Shown here piece by piece: positions 55,601 through 64,000 of a stretch of DNA of 64,000 bases (its first letter is position 1; every line of letters starts with the position of its first letter). The notes beneath the pieces are model-generated. The model made no database searches, was not told the origin of the DNA, and saw only the letters and a list, made by a program, of their open reading frames with translations. Made by a program: the position numbers and the translations under genes. The stretch spans positions 248,001 to 312,000 of the forward strand of contig NZ_VUNH01000001.1 of the NCBI RefSeq assembly GCF_009695745.1, given 5' to 3'. Source of the DNA: Pyramidobacter porci. Its GTDB lineage: Bacteria; Synergistota; Synergistia; Synergistales; Dethiosulfovibrionaceae.

Positions 55601-56413
55601 TCACAAGGAAGCTTTCTTCGCTTGATTCCATAAATATATTAAATCGTTCAATGAAAGATCGTACCATTTTTTGTCATGCTGCTCGATTTGCGTCTCGATA
55701 TAACGGAACCGACGTTCGAATTTTGCATTCGTCCTTGACAAAGCCAAGTCCGGGTCAACGCCGCAGCGCCGTGAAAGGTTCACGACCGCGAACAGAAGAT
55801 CGCCGATTTCCCCGGCGAGCTCCTGTTTTTTATCGGCGTCGAGGACTTCGCAGACTTCGGCAAGCTCTTCCCTGATCTTCTCCACGACCGGCGTCTGTTC
55901 TCCCTGAGGCCAATCGAATCCTACGCCGGCGGCTTTCTCTTGAATCCTGTAAGCCTTCGCCAGAGCGGGCAGACGGCGCGGCACTCCCGTCAGAACGGAA
56001 ACGTCCCGTGTCTGTTCCGCCTGGCGCTCCTGACGTTTTATTTCCTCCCAGCCGGTCGGGGCGCTCTGGTGTGCCTCGGCCGACGCTCCGCCAAAAATGT
56101 GAGGATGACGGCGAATGAGCTTCTCGGTTATGATCCTCGGAATGTCGTCGATTGAAAAATCGCCTTTTTCCTCTGCTATGGTGCCGATAAAAATCACCTG
56201 AAGCAGCAAATCCCCGCATTCTTCAAGGACATGTTTCATGTTCCCCTCGGCCTCGCGGCGCTCAATGGCGTCTACCAACTCGTAGGCTTCTTCGATGATA
56301 TGCGGACGGAGGGACTCGTAATCCTGTTTGCGATCCCAGGGACAGCCGCCCGGAGAGCGCAGTTTTTTCATGGTCTCTATGAGTTCGGAAAAACGACCGG
56401 GCTCCTTGTCCAT
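55601..56413 (-). CDS. mazG: Nucleoside triphosphate pyrophosphohydrolase MazG
   Basis: A house-cleaning enzyme that hydrolyses NTPs to NMP and PPi, 270 residues. There are two MazG repeats. The N-terminal one has CPWDRKQDYESLRPHIIEEA and EECGDLLLQVIF. The C-terminal one has KIREELAEVCEVLDADKKQE and EIGDLLFAVVNLSRRCGVDP, with the EExxE and ExxD metal-binding residues. The ATG at 56413 is preceded by GAGGAGG. It follows mfd in the same direction, 26 bases away. Confidence 0.96.
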   Translation of the reverse strand: MDKEPGRFSELIETMKKLRSPGGCPWDRKQDYESLRPHIIEEAYELVDAIERREAEGNMKHVLEECGDLLLQVIFIGTIAEEKGDFSIDDIPRIITEKLIRRHPHIFGGASAEAHQSAPTGWEEIKRQERQAEQTRDVSVLTGVPRRLPALAKAYRIQEKAAGVGFDWPQGEQTPVVEKIREELAEVCEVLDADKKQELAGEIGDLLFAVVNLSRRCGVDPDLALSRTNAKFERRFRYIETQIEQHDKKWYDLSLNDLIYLWNQAKKASL

Positions 56414-56439
56414 TTTTTGCCTCCTCAAATTAAGAAATA

Positions 56440-59400
56440 TCACGCCCGGGGAACGACTTTTTTCATCAACTCCCCGGCAACGGCATGCAGTCCGTTGACG
56501 CCGCCAATGCCGAGGCGCGCGCCGCTTTTTACGATCCAGCGCGGAGGCAGGAAGGCACCTTCCCTCAAGGGACCCTCAAGAGCGACGAGCGCCTTCGAGA
56601 CCCGGAGCTTCTCGATCCCGAGAGCCCCGCCTTCGCCGCGGACCAGAGCCGCGTCAAGTAGCCCTTGAACCTGCTCGGGCAGAGGCCCATACCGATCAAG
56701 AAGTTCCGCCCGCATTTCCTCGTATTCCTGAGCGCTCAAGGGGGATAACAAACGCCTGTACAACCCGATGCGCAGATCCATCTGCGGGACATATTCCACA
56801 GGAATCACCAGCGGCATGCCCACATCGACCAGCGCGGGCTTTATTCCGATCCCTCGCAGCTGGTCGACGCGCTCCTTCAATTTTTTCAAGTAAAGGGTAT
56901 AGCCGATGCGCTCCTTAAAGCCATGCTGTTCCGTTCCGAGGATCTCGCCCGCCCCGCGGATCTCGAGGTCACGCTGCGCCAGTTGATAGCCGCCATTCTG
57001 CGAGCCGACGGCGCCCAGGGCTTCAAGGCGTTCGCGGGTCTGGCCGCCGCTTTCTTCGGATTCATAAAAAAACAGGGCGTAAGCGTTCTCGCTGCGTCGC
57101 CCGATGCGGCCGCGTATCTGATGCATCTGCGCCAGGCCAAGGCGTCTGACGTCGTCGACGATCAGCGTGTTGGCCCGCGGCACGTCAAGCCCGCTTTCGA
57201 TGATCGTCGTGCACACCAAGATTTCAATTCTGCCGTCATAGAACTCGTTCATCGTCTTCTCGAGCTCGCGCTCTCCCATTTGCCCGTGAGCAACGGCCGT
57301 GCGGTGTCCGGGGAAAAGGTTGGCAAGACGCGCCGCGATCTGTTCTATGTCGTCGATGCGATTATGCAGATAGTATACCTGTCCGCCTCGCATGAGCTCG
57401 CGGAGAACCGCGTCATGCGCCAGACTGGGATCCCATCGGGAGGTCACGGTAAAGACTTCGCCGCGCCCTCGCGGCGAAGTGGCGATCACGGAAATGTCCC
57501 GGATGCCGCGCAGAGCCATGGAAAGGCTTCTGGGAATCGGCGTCGCCGAAAGAGAAAGCACGTCCAGCCCGGGATGCGCCACTTTCAGCCGCTCTTTGTG
57601 TTTGACGCCAAAACGGTGTTCTTCGTCGATTATCAGCAGTCCCAAGTCTTTGAATTGAATGTCGTCCTGAAAAAGGCGATGGGTGCCGATCAGGATGTCG
57701 ACGCGTCCTTTTGCCGTTTCGTCGAGAATTTCCTTCTGCTTTTTCTTGGGGATCATTCGCGAAAGCAGCTCGACGCGGATCGGAAGTTCGCCCACTCTGG
57801 CGACGCAGGTGCGATAATGCTGGAGGGCCAAAACCGTTGTCGGCGCAATAATCGCCGCCTGCGCGCCATTTTCGACGGCTTTGACCGCCGCGCGCAGCAC
57901 AACCTCGGTTTTGCCGTAACCGACGTCTCCGACAATGAGGCGGTCCATAGGCCAGCGGCGTTCCATGTCGTGCTTGACGTCGCGGATCGCCCGGAGCTGA
58001 TCGACGGTTTCTTTGTAGGGAAAGCTCTCTTCGAAGCGTTTCAGCAGGTCGCCGTCGCGTCCAAAAGCTCGCCCCTCGGCCAGTTCGCGCTGGGCGTAGA
58101 GATTCAGGAGCCCTTGCGCTTCCGCTTCGATCTGCGCTTCCGCTTTTTTCCACGCCGAACGCCAGCGCTTCGACTTGAGGCTGTCGAGCTCGGGGACGCC
58201 GTTACCATTCCATGGGGTGAGGCGGAAAAGCTCAGCGGTAGGGATAATCAGTCTTTCGTTGTCGGCGAACCGCAGAACGATGGTTTCGTAATTCTGGCCG
58301 CCAAAATTCTCGACCGATGTCCCCTCAAGCTGGCAGACGCCATATTTTTCGTGGATGACCCACTGGTCCTTCTTCAAGCTCGCCTCAAGGTCCAAAGGCA
58401 TGCCGTGGTTGACCTCTTCTTCGGCAACTTCGTTGATGCCGAAAAGTTCCGCGTCGGAAATCCAGATCTCGTTCCGGTCTTTCACCACGACACCGCCGCT
58501 TAAACTGCTGCCCTGCTGGAAAGAGACCTGCTCGGGAAATGAACTTCCGGTCAAGTTGCGGCTGGTGATATGGATCTTGAATCCCGCCTGCAGATGGCTG
58601 TCGACGTACGCGCGGGCCGCTCTCAGATCGCCCCGGAAATAAGGAACGACGCCGAAATCAAGGGCGTCCTGGTGAACGCCCTCCCCGGGAGCCGATACTC
58701 TCAACCGCGGCAGACGCCCCGTGTCCAGCAAAAACCTTTCGAACGCGTCGGGCGCAAGCCGCTGCTTTTCGTCGACAAGCGCGTTGTAGAGCTCGCAAAA
58801 AGCCGCAAAGCCGTCCTCGAGCCTGCGGGGCTGGACCAGCAGCGTTCCGTAACTGCCCCAGGCTCTTTCGCGCTGTTCGTCTTCGCTGTGATTGACGCTG
58901 CGCACAATGAAATGCGGCAGATTTTGAAAGCTCCTCTGCGAGCGGGGTTGAAAAAAGCGGATCGATTCCACGTCCTCGTCAAAAAACTCGACGCGCAGCG
59001 GCGCCTTTTCGGAGGGATCGAAAAAATCGACGATACCGCCGCGAACCGCAAACTCGCCGGGCTGCCATACCAACTCCGCCCGCCGATAGCCGTTTTCGGC
59101 AAGCCAAGACGTGAGTGTATCCCGTCCCAAACGTTTGCCGGCCGCCAAAGTCAATCCCACTTTGCCGAAGCGAAACGGCGTGAGCAACGCTCCCGGAGTG
59201 GCCACCAACATCCCGCTCCTTGCATTGAGCCATCCCGAAAGCGTATGGCCGCGCCGCAGAAACGAATCCCCGTTCCGCAGCTTCTCGCGGTCCAAAGGGG
59301 GCTCTTCGAGCAGACGGCTTTCGACCCCCAGCACTTTCAAATCAGAGTCCAGAGTCAGCGCCTCCTGGCGCGTCGGCACAAGAACAAGAACCTTTTCACA

Positions 59401-59502
59401 TCCGCGCAGGGAACACGCCAGCCCGGCGCCTTCCAGAGGAATGCCGACCGACGCTCCGCGCGCCCAAAGCCGAGAATCGACGTCACTTAAGCGAGAAGTC
59501 AG
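56440..59502 (-). CDS. mfd: Transcription-repair coupling factor Mfd, probable CTG start
   Basis: A DNA translocase that removes stalled RNA polymerase and recruits UvrA, about 1,020 residues (E. coli 1,148). A UvrB-like N-terminal region (FAVRGGIVDFFDPSEKAPLR) is followed by the RNA-polymerase interaction domain (YGVCQLEGT, about 350-430). The helicase core has IVGDVGYGKTEVVLRAA, LIGTHRLFQ, LLIIDEEHRFGVKHKER, LSATPIPRSL and QIRGRIGR. A TRCF domain ends the protein. The start is set at CTG (59502-59500) because GGGAGG lies exactly 9 bases upstream; between it and the first ATG/GTG-type codon (GTG at 59379) lies family-like coding (GCEKVLVLVPTRQ). The GTG alone would remove 41 residues and has no good ribosome-binding site. 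Confidence 0.94.
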   Translation of the reverse strand: MTSRLSDVDSRLWARGASVGIPLEGAGLACSLRGCEKVLVLVPTRQEALTLDSDLKVLGVESRLLEEPPLDREKLRNGDSFLRRGHTLSGWLNARSGMLVATPGALLTPFRFGKVGLTLAAGKRLGRDTLTSWLAENGYRRAELVWQPGEFAVRGGIVDFFDPSEKAPLRVEFFDEDVESIRFFQPRSQRSFQNLPHFIVRSVNHSEDEQRERAWGSYGTLLVQPRRLEDGFAAFCELYNALVDEKQRLAPDAFERFLLDTGRLPRLRVSAPGEGVHQDALDFGVVPYFRGDLRAARAYVDSHLQAGFKIHITSRNLTGSSFPEQVSFQQGSSLSGGVVVKDRNEIWISDAELFGINEVAEEEVNHGMPLDLEASLKKDQWVIHEKYGVCQLEGTSVENFGGQNYETIVLRFADNERLIIPTAELFRLTPWNGNGVPELDSLKSKRWRSAWKKAEAQIEAEAQGLLNLYAQRELAEGRAFGRDGDLLKRFEESFPYKETVDQLRAIRDVKHDMERRWPMDRLIVGDVGYGKTEVVLRAAVKAVENGAQAAIIAPTTVLALQHYRTCVARVGELPIRVELLSRMIPKKKQKEILDETAKGRVDILIGTHRLFQDDIQFKDLGLLIIDEEHRFGVKHKERLKVAHPGLDVLSLSATPIPRSLSMALRGIRDISVIATSPRGRGEVFTVTSRWDPSLAHDAVLRELMRGGQVYYLHNRIDDIEQIAARLANLFPGHRTAVAHGQMGERELEKTMNEFYDGRIEILVCTTIIESGLDVPRANTLIVDDVRRLGLAQMHQIRGRIGRRSENAYALFFYESEESGGQTRERLEALGAVGSQNGGYQLAQRDLEIRGAGEILGTEQHGFKERIGYTLYLKKLKERVDQLRGIGIKPALVDVGMPLVIPVEYVPQMDLRIGLYRRLLSPLSAQEYEEMRAELLDRYGPLPEQVQGLLDAALVRGEGGALGIEKLRVSKALVALEGPLREGAFLPPRWIVKSGARLGIGGVNGLHAVAGELMKKVVPRA

Positions 59503-59540
59503 AGTTCGTCACCTCCCTTTCGCTTATAGCGATCATAAAC

Positions 59541-59573
59541 AAAAAACGGCGAAAGCGTCATGCTTCGCCGTTT
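59541..59573 (-). terminator. Terminator overlapping the end of pth
   Basis: On the minus strand AAACGGCGAA (59573-59564, part of the last pth codons) pairs with TTCGCCGTTT (59553-59544), followed by TTT. It would separate the upstream glmU-prs-rplY-pth group from mfd. Confidence 0.85.
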
Positions 59574-60151
59574 ACAGAACGTACATCACAACTGTTCACG
59601 CGGTTCATAAGTTTTTCTGCGTCAGACGAACACCACTCCAGACAAAAAGCTGAAGCTTTTTCGATTGACCTGTCAATGACGCGGCGATCGTCAGCGGAAA
59701 AACGCCCCGTCACCCAAGCGGCCATATCGTAGCGCGGCGGGCAGGGATCGACGCCGAGGCGCAGACGCGGAAAATCCCCGCTGTTAAGATGGGCGATGAC
59801 GGATTTCAACCCGTTATGCCCCCCGGCGGAGCCTTTCGAACGAATCCTCATACGTCCCAGCGGCAGGTTGATATCGTCCACGACCACGAGGATATTCCTC
59901 GGCTCGATCTTGTAGAAACGGGCGATCTCCCCCACGGCTACGCCGCTGTTGTTCATGTACGTATAGGGTTTGAGAAACACGACCCGTTCGCCGCCGACAT
60001 TCAACGGCCCCCAACAGGCGCCGCCGAACTTTGTCGACGGCTCGCCGGCCCGCAGGCGATTTACGAGACAGTCGATCACATCCCAGCCGACATTATGCCG
60101 CGTCAAAGCGTAATCCGTGCCGGGATTGCCAAGCCCTGCAATGAGGCGCAA
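59558..60151 (-). CDS. pth: Peptidyl-tRNA hydrolase
   Basis: It recycles peptidyl-tRNA released during translation. At 197 residues it is normal. Motifs: IAGLGNPGTDYALTRHNVGW with the catalytic His and Asn, LKPYTYMNNSGVAV, ILVVVDDINLPLGRMRIR and GSAGGHNGLKSVIAHL. The last codons form part of the terminator stem. It starts 5 bases after rplY ends and is last in the glmU-prs-rplY-pth group. Confidence 0.97.
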   Translation of the reverse strand: MRLIAGLGNPGTDYALTRHNVGWDVIDCLVNRLRAGEPSTKFGGACWGPLNVGGERVVFLKPYTYMNNSGVAVGEIARFYKIEPRNILVVVDDINLPLGRMRIRSKGSAGGHNGLKSVIAHLNSGDFPRLRLGVDPCPPRYDMAAWVTGRFSADDRRVIDRSIEKASAFCLEWCSSDAEKLMNRVNSCDVRSVNGEA

Positions 60152-60155
60152 GTGC

Positions 60156-60461
60156 TTATTCGTTCGCGCAGTAAAAGTCGATGTGCAGCAGCCGGTCCGT
60201 GGCGTAATTCTTCGTGGCGGACTTGATCACGCAGTTTTTCACTTCCCCGTTGGGAAGTTTTGCGGCAAAGACGGTCTTCTTCACATCGTCGGACATAAGG
60301 TAGGGCAGCATCGTTTTGGTCTCCACCTTAACGGAGTAGGTCTGGTCAAGGGCCGGTCCGTAGACGACGGCGGGGAGAAAGCCTTCCTTGCGCAAACGGC
60401 CGCAATACGCCGAACCTGAATCCTCGCGATTCTCAAGAACAATCTGAACTGCTTCTGACAT
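60156..60461 (-). CDS. rplY: 50S ribosomal protein L25, short form
   Basis: A 101-residue 5S rRNA-binding protein. The N-terminal part (RLRKEGFLPAVVYGP) contains the L25 signature with the conserved GxxPAVVYG, and the C-terminus LLHIDFYCANE lies at the usual L25 domain end. It lacks the C-terminal TL5/CTC domain of many Gram-positive relatives. The ATG at 60461 follows GAGGAGG at 11 bases; upstream residues in the longer frame have no family match. It sits between prs and pth, a common order. Confidence 0.92.
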   Translation of the reverse strand: MSEAVQIVLENREDSGSAYCGRLRKEGFLPAVVYGPALDQTYSVKVETKTMLPYLMSDDVKKTVFAAKLPNGEVKNCVIKSATKNYATDRLLHIDFYCANE

Positions 60462-60510
60462 AATACAAAGAGCCTCCTCAAAAAAATTATTTACAATGGC
60501 GGGTCCGAAA

Positions 60511-61482
60511 TCACTCAAAAAGATCGCTCACCGACCCATCAGTGTGAATCCTTCGAATAGCCTCGGCAAAAACCGGGGCCATGGACACTTGCACTATTTT
60601 ATCCAATTTCCTTTCCGCTGGCAATGGGATCGTGTCGGTCACAACGACTTTTGTGACGGCGTCGTCGCTGAGACGGTCGATGGCGGGGCCGGAGAGCAGG
60701 CCATGAGTCGCCGAACAGTAGACTTCCTTGGCGCCCAGGCTTTCCAACGCTTTGGCCGCGTTGACGATGGTGCCGGCCGTATCGATCATATCGTCGATGA
60801 TAATGCACGTTTTGTCGGCCACGTCGGTGCCGATGATTTCCATGACCTCGCAAATATTGGCCATGTCGTGACGGCGGCGTTTATCGACGATGGAAATCTC
60901 CGCTTTCAGAAGCGTCGCCAGTTTCCGGGCGCGGACGACCCCGCCGGCGTCGGGCGATACGACGACGAATTGACTGGTGTCTTGATCGCCGATAAGGTGC
61001 TCTTTGAACCAGCCGGCCAGAAGCGGCACGCCCAAAAGATGATCCACGGGAATGTCAAAGAAACCCTGGATCTGCCGCGCGTGCAGGTCCGCCGTAACGA
61101 CGCGGTCGGTGCCGGCGTGCTCGATCATATTCGCGACCAGCTTTGCCGAGATCGGCTCCCGCCCTTTGGCCTGACGATCCTGACGGGCATAACCGAAATA
61201 GGGCATGACAAGGTTGATCCTTCCCGCGGAGGCTCTCTTCAGCGCGTCGACCATGATCAGCAGTTCCATCAGGTTGTCGTTGACGGGCTTGCACGTTGGC
61301 TGGATCACATACACGTCTGCGCCGCGGACGCTCTCTTCGATGCGGAAGCCCACCTCTCCGTCGGCGAAGTTGTAGTGGGTAACGTTCGCCAGCCTGATTC
61401 CCAGCTCCTGGCTCACTTTCTCCGCGAACTCGGGATGAGCGGTACCGGAAATAACCATGATCTGCCTCTCGCTCGACATCAT
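60511..61482 (-). CDS. prs: Ribose-phosphate pyrophosphokinase
   Basis: It makes PRPP from ribose 5-phosphate and ATP. At 323 residues it is normal. Motifs: [92 protein letters not shown] and the PRPP loop [18 protein letters not shown]. The start is ATG ATG at 61482/61479, three bases after glmU, with GGAGGCTTG upstream. Confidence 0.98.
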   Translation of the reverse strand: MMSSERQIMVISGTAHPEFAEKVSQELGIRLANVTHYNFADGEVGFRIEESVRGADVYVIQPTCKPVNDNLMELLIMVDALKRASAGRINLVMPYFGYARQDRQAKGREPISAKLVANMIEHAGTDRVVTADLHARQIQGFFDIPVDHLLGVPLLAGWFKEHLIGDQDTSQFVVVSPDAGGVVRARKLATLLKAEISIVDKRRRHDMANICEVMEIIGTDVADKTCIIIDDMIDTAGTIVNAAKALESLGAKEVYCSATHGLLSGPAIDRLSDDAVTKVVVTDTIPLPAERKLDKIVQVSMAPVFAEAIRRIHTDGSVSDLFE

Positions 61483-61485
61483 CTT

Positions 61486-62880
61486 TCAAGCCTCCATATT
61501 TTTTTCGCGCTCAGCCTTTTTTCTTTGTGCCCATCCCTCGCGCACGACCTGACGATTTCTCGCCACGGCGAGCGCGCCCGCGGGGACGTCCCGAGTGATG
61601 ACCGACCCGGCGCCGATCACGGCGCCGTCGCCGATGTTCACCGGGGCGACGAACATCGTGTCGCTGCCGATAAAACAGCGATCCCCGATCCGCGTTTTGT
61701 TTTTATTGACACCGTCGTAGTTGCATGTGACGGATGCCGCGCCGATATTGGTTTCCGCGCCGATCACGGCGTCCCCCATATAGCTCAGGTGAGGAACTTT
61801 CGTCCCTGCGCCGATCTCGCTGTTTTTGATCTCGACGAATTTTCCGGCAAAAGAATCCCGCAGAAGATGCGTGCCGTCCCGCAAGAAACAGAAAGGCCCC
61901 ATCTTCACGTTTTCTTCCGCAACGATATCTTCGGCGACCACATAGCCGAGACACTGCACGTTGTCCTTCAGTATGCAGCGGCGGAGGATCGTTCCCGAGC
62001 CGAGGCGGCAGCCCGCGCCGATCTCGCTGCATCCCCAGATCTGAACGTTCGGGGAAAGGAACGCCTCGCCGTGAAACACGACCCGCGGCGAGACCCACGC
62101 CGTGCTCGGGTCAACGCATTTTACCCCTTTGAGCATCCACGCCGCGAGAAGGCGGTCCCGCATTTTCAGCGAAAGCGCGGCAAGCTCGAGCGGATTGTTC
62201 ACGCCGGCGAGATTCTCGGCACCGAGTTTCACCGGAACGACGTTCAGGCCGCGACGGCAGGCCCAGGAAATGAGATCGACAATGTAATATTCTCGTTGAC
62301 TGTTGTTCTGCGTCAAGCCGGAAAGCCCCTCAAGAAGCGTGGGAACAGCGAACACGTAGACGCCGGCGTTTATTTCGGATATGCGCAGCTGCTCAGGCGA
62401 CGCGTCCTTTGCCTCCACGATGCGGACGCCGCTCCCGCTCCTGACGACGCGCCCGTAGGAAGCCGGCTCGTCCAGATCGCAGGTCATGAACGCCGCGTCC
62501 GCCGCGTCCGCATGATCAAGAAAAGATCCGATCTCTTGTTCGGTGATCATCGGCATATCGCCGTTCACGACCAAAATGCGGTCCCGCTCTCTAATCCAAT
62601 CGACAGCAGTCATGACCGCATGCCCCGTGCCAAGCTGCTCTTTCTGCCAGATCACTTTGGCGTCGGGGGCATTCTGTGCGAGCCACGCCTCGACGTGTTG
62701 CCCTCCGTGTCCGGCCACAACGGCGATGTCGTCGATGCCGGCGGCTCGCAGCGCTCGTAAAACATAGTAAAGCATCGGCTCTTCGAGGAGAGGCTGCATC
62801 ACCTTGGGAACCGCGCTCTGCATTCTCGTTCCCTTGCCGGCAGCCAATATCAACGCGCTGCATTTCTCCGGCCGCGTCAT
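61486..62880 (-). CDS. glmU: Bifunctional N-acetylglucosamine-1-phosphate uridyltransferase / glucosamine-1-phosphate acetyltransferase
   Basis: It makes UDP-GlcNAc for peptidoglycan and lipopolysaccharide, 464 residues. The N-terminal uridyltransferase has ALILAAGKGTRMQS, VVNGDMPMITEQE and YYIVDLISWACRRG. The C-terminal left-handed beta-helix acetyltransferase (about 255-455) has hexapeptide repeats, KNSEIGAGTKVPHLSYMGDA and GAASVTCNYDGVNKNKTRIG. First of the glmU-prs-rplY-pth group. AAAGGATGATAAA lies before the ATG. Confidence 0.97.
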   Translation of the reverse strand: MTRPEKCSALILAAGKGTRMQSAVPKVMQPLLEEPMLYYVLRALRAAGIDDIAVVAGHGGQHVEAWLAQNAPDAKVIWQKEQLGTGHAVMTAVDWIRERDRILVVNGDMPMITEQEIGSFLDHADAADAAFMTCDLDEPASYGRVVRSGSGVRIVEAKDASPEQLRISEINAGVYVFAVPTLLEGLSGLTQNNSQREYYIVDLISWACRRGLNVVPVKLGAENLAGVNNPLELAALSLKMRDRLLAAWMLKGVKCVDPSTAWVSPRVVFHGEAFLSPNVQIWGCSEIGAGCRLGSGTILRRCILKDNVQCLGYVVAEDIVAEENVKMGPFCFLRDGTHLLRDSFAGKFVEIKNSEIGAGTKVPHLSYMGDAVIGAETNIGAASVTCNYDGVNKNKTRIGDRCFIGSDTMFVAPVNIGDGAVIGAGSVITRDVPAGALAVARNRQVVREGWAQRKKAEREKNMEA

Positions 62881-63043
62881 TTTATCATCCTTTCAGAAAG
62901 TCGTCGGATGATGAACCCGATAACTTCCTCGTTTCATATTTTCATGGTAAGATTTGGAAAAGAGCAAAAGAACGAGTCTATACTATCATGGTCTCGAAGC
63001 CTGTCAAGGCAAAGAATGTAGAAAATCCCGGAGGCATCTGCTC

Positions 63044-63310
63044 ATGAATATTTCAGCGGCCAAACCCTATGCGATGATCGTTCTCTTCGTCATGCTGATC
63101 GTTTTCTCGATTCTCGGCTTCATGGCCATGAAACCGCAAAGTACGCAGAAGAATATCGATGCGTTCTGGATTTCAGTGATTGCGTTTCTGTTTTTGCTTG
63201 CCGCCTACATTTTCTTTTTTGTCTCCCCTCTGCTGTCGATCGCGCCTCTTTTCCCGGTTTGCATCTTCATAAAATTGTTTCTGGCGACACGAAAGCCCTC
63301 CAAGAAATAG
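63044..63310 (+). CDS. Small membrane protein of unknown function
   Basis: An 88-residue protein that I do not recognise. It has three hydrophobic segments: about 13-29 (VLFVMLIVFSILGFMAM), about 43-61 (SVIAFLFLLAAYIFFFV) and about 64-81. The N-terminus is MNISAAKPYA and the C-terminus is basic (TRKPSKK). The ATG at 63044 follows GGAGG at a suitable distance. Base use is less GC-rich than in the neighbours. It is divergent from glmU, and a perfect 18-bp terminator follows it immediately, which supports it as a real, single-gene transcript. Confidence 0.7.
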   Translation: MNISAAKPYAMIVLFVMLIVFSILGFMAMKPQSTQKNIDAFWISVIAFLFLLAAYIFFFVSPLLSIAPLFPVCIFIKLFLATRKPSKK

Positions 63311-63357
63311 CGAATCTCCCGTTTCGCGCGCATCTCGCGAAACGGGAGATTCGTTTT
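63311..63357 (+). terminator. Terminator after the small membrane protein gene
   Basis: A perfect 18-bp stem, CGAATCTCCCGTTTCGCG (63311-63328) with its mirror (63336-63353), followed by TTTT. The loop is seven bases. Confidence 0.92.
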
Positions 63358-63365
63358 AATGCTGG

Positions 63366-63436
63366 TTCTTGATAGAAAATATTAACATACCACAATGTAT
63401 AGTATTTATACTATTTCTTGATAAAAAGCACTAACA
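63366..63436. repeat. Imperfect direct repeats flanking a small palindrome
   Basis: TTCTTGATAGAAAATATTAA (63366-63385, continuing to CA) and TTCTTGATAAAAAGCACTAA (63415-63434, continuing to CA) match at 18 of 22 positions at a 49-base spacing. Between them is the palindrome ATAGTA-TTTA-TACTAT (63399-63414). The AT-rich stretch lies between the convergent ends of the small membrane protein and the S9 peptidase. Confidence 0.45.
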
Positions 63437-63471
63437 GAGTTTGCAGGGCGCTGCGAGCAATCCGGCGCGTC

Positions 63472-64000
63472 CTATTTTTTCAGGAAACGGTCCATCCAGT
63501 CGGTGATCTCGCGCAGACGGGCCAGACGGCTGCGCGGTTTGCCCGAGCGGCTCAGTTCGTGATTCTCGCCGAGGAAATAGCACAGCCGAACCTCCACGCC
63601 GAGGACCTGCAAGGCCGTGTAGAACTGGAACGCCTGCTCGTCCGGGCAGCGGCGATCCTCCGCGGAATGAATGAACAGCGTCGGCGTCTTCACGTTCCCC
63701 ACGTACTTGAGCGGCGACGCCTTCCACGCGCCTTCGAGATCGGTCAGCGGACCGCTGCCGCCCTGCTGGTCGACGCCGAAATACCAGCCGATGTCGCTGA
63801 CGCCGTCAAAGGAGATCCAGTTGCAGATGCCGCGCTGCGAGGCCGCGCATTTGAAGCGGTCGCTGTGCGAGATCATCCAGTTGGTCATGTAGCCGCCGTA
63901 CGATCCGCCGGTCACGCCCAGGCGCTCCGCATCGATAAAGTCGAAATGCGTGACCGCCCAGTCGAGCATGGCGTTGAAGTCCTGATAGTCTTTGACGCCG
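63472..64000 (-). CDS. S9 family peptidase (prolyl oligopeptidase / acylaminoacyl peptidase type), C-terminal part
   Basis: The gene runs off the right edge; the last 176 residues or so are visible. They cover the second half of an alpha/beta-hydrolase domain. The nucleophile elbow is GVTGGSYGGYMTNWM, the acid is in IHSAEDRRCPDEQAFQFY, and the histidine is in FLGENHELSRSGKP. These are typical of S9 peptidases that cleave dipeptides or oligopeptides. The N-terminal beta-propeller would be outside the window. Confidence 0.9.
   Translation of the reverse strand, partial: GVKDYQDFNAMLDWAVTHFDFIDAERLGVTGGSYGGYMTNWMISHSDRFKCAASQRGICNWISFDGVSDIGWYFGVDQQGGSGPLTDLEGAWKASPLKYVGNVKTPTLFIHSAEDRRCPDEQAFQFYTALQVLGVEVRLCYFLGENHELSRSGKPRSRLARLREITDWMDRFLKK

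Noticed and set aside
60496-62760. A 754-codon plus-strand frame opposite glmU and prs
   Set aside because: glmU and prs are certain by motif; the antisense frame is His/Asp/Arg-rich shadow coding.

Overview
The window is 64 kb of ordinary, gene-dense bacterial chromosome with high GC (about 60 % by eye), without rRNA, tRNA, insertion sequences, phage genes or CRISPR. The gene content is that of a diderm anaerobe. It has a trimeric autotransporter adhesin, an RND/TolC/adaptor efflux set and GlmU. Beside these sit features more usual in Firmicutes-like lineages: an LCP (LytR-CpsA-Psr) protein, a Prp protease with an L27 carrying a cleavable N-terminus, the long form of HPF, a kinase-pyrophosphorylase, a 7TM-HD cyclic-di-AMP phosphodiesterase and a ferredoxin-tailed aldo/keto reductase. 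The mixture fits Synergistota (Pyramidobacter/Jonquetella-like) best. That assignment is inference from gene content; Negativicutes is the main alternative.

Layout. 1-4.2 kb: the 3' end of an EF-G-like gene, tpiA, a small membrane coiled-coil protein, a structured non-coding stretch, a D-2-hydroxyacid dehydrogenase and a convergent radical-SAM gene. 4.3-9.9 kb: a three-gene RND efflux operon in the order pump, TolC, adaptor. 9.9-14.1 kb: an M18 aminopeptidase and clpB with a clear sigma-70 promoter. 14.2-23.5 kb: one giant trimeric autotransporter (about 3,100 residues, minus strand) behind a long structured leader. 24.1-27.6 kb: birA, then a compact poly-gamma-glutamate-type operon (pgsB, pgsC, pgsW). 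27.7-32.5 kb: a ribosome and assembly cluster on the minus strand (rplU, prp, rpmA, obgE, nadD, LCP, rsfS). 32.6-37.8 kb: hpf, an aminotransferase, and a purine permease next to adenine deaminase. 37.9-40.8 kb: rpsB-tsf, pyrH and frr. 41.0-42.2 kb: the Fe-S aldo/keto reductase. 42.3-62.9 kb: a long run of minus-strand housekeeping genes (glmU, prs, rplY, pth, mfd, mazG, oadA-like, phoH, pgpH, ybeY, two CBS/CorC paralogues, era, recO, glyQ, glyS, ppsR-like). 63.0-64.0 kb: a small membrane protein and the 3' end of an S9 peptidase.

Most convergent gene pairs are separated by long, near-perfect bidirectional hairpins. The non-coding DNA holds the most unusual signals. First, the leader of the giant adhesin has a promoter, nested hairpins, and a 13-codon leader ORF whose stop codon sits in the loop of an intrinsic-terminator-like hairpin just before the adhesin start: an attenuator architecture. 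Second, the region ahead of the D-2-hydroxyacid dehydrogenase has an aptamer-like closed domain followed by a terminator whose 5' arm can pair with an alternative upstream partner. Third, a CtsR-like direct repeat lies inside the clpB promoter. Fourth, mfd appears to start at a CTG codon. None of these has been checked by search or experiment; the pairings and positions were read directly from the sequence.
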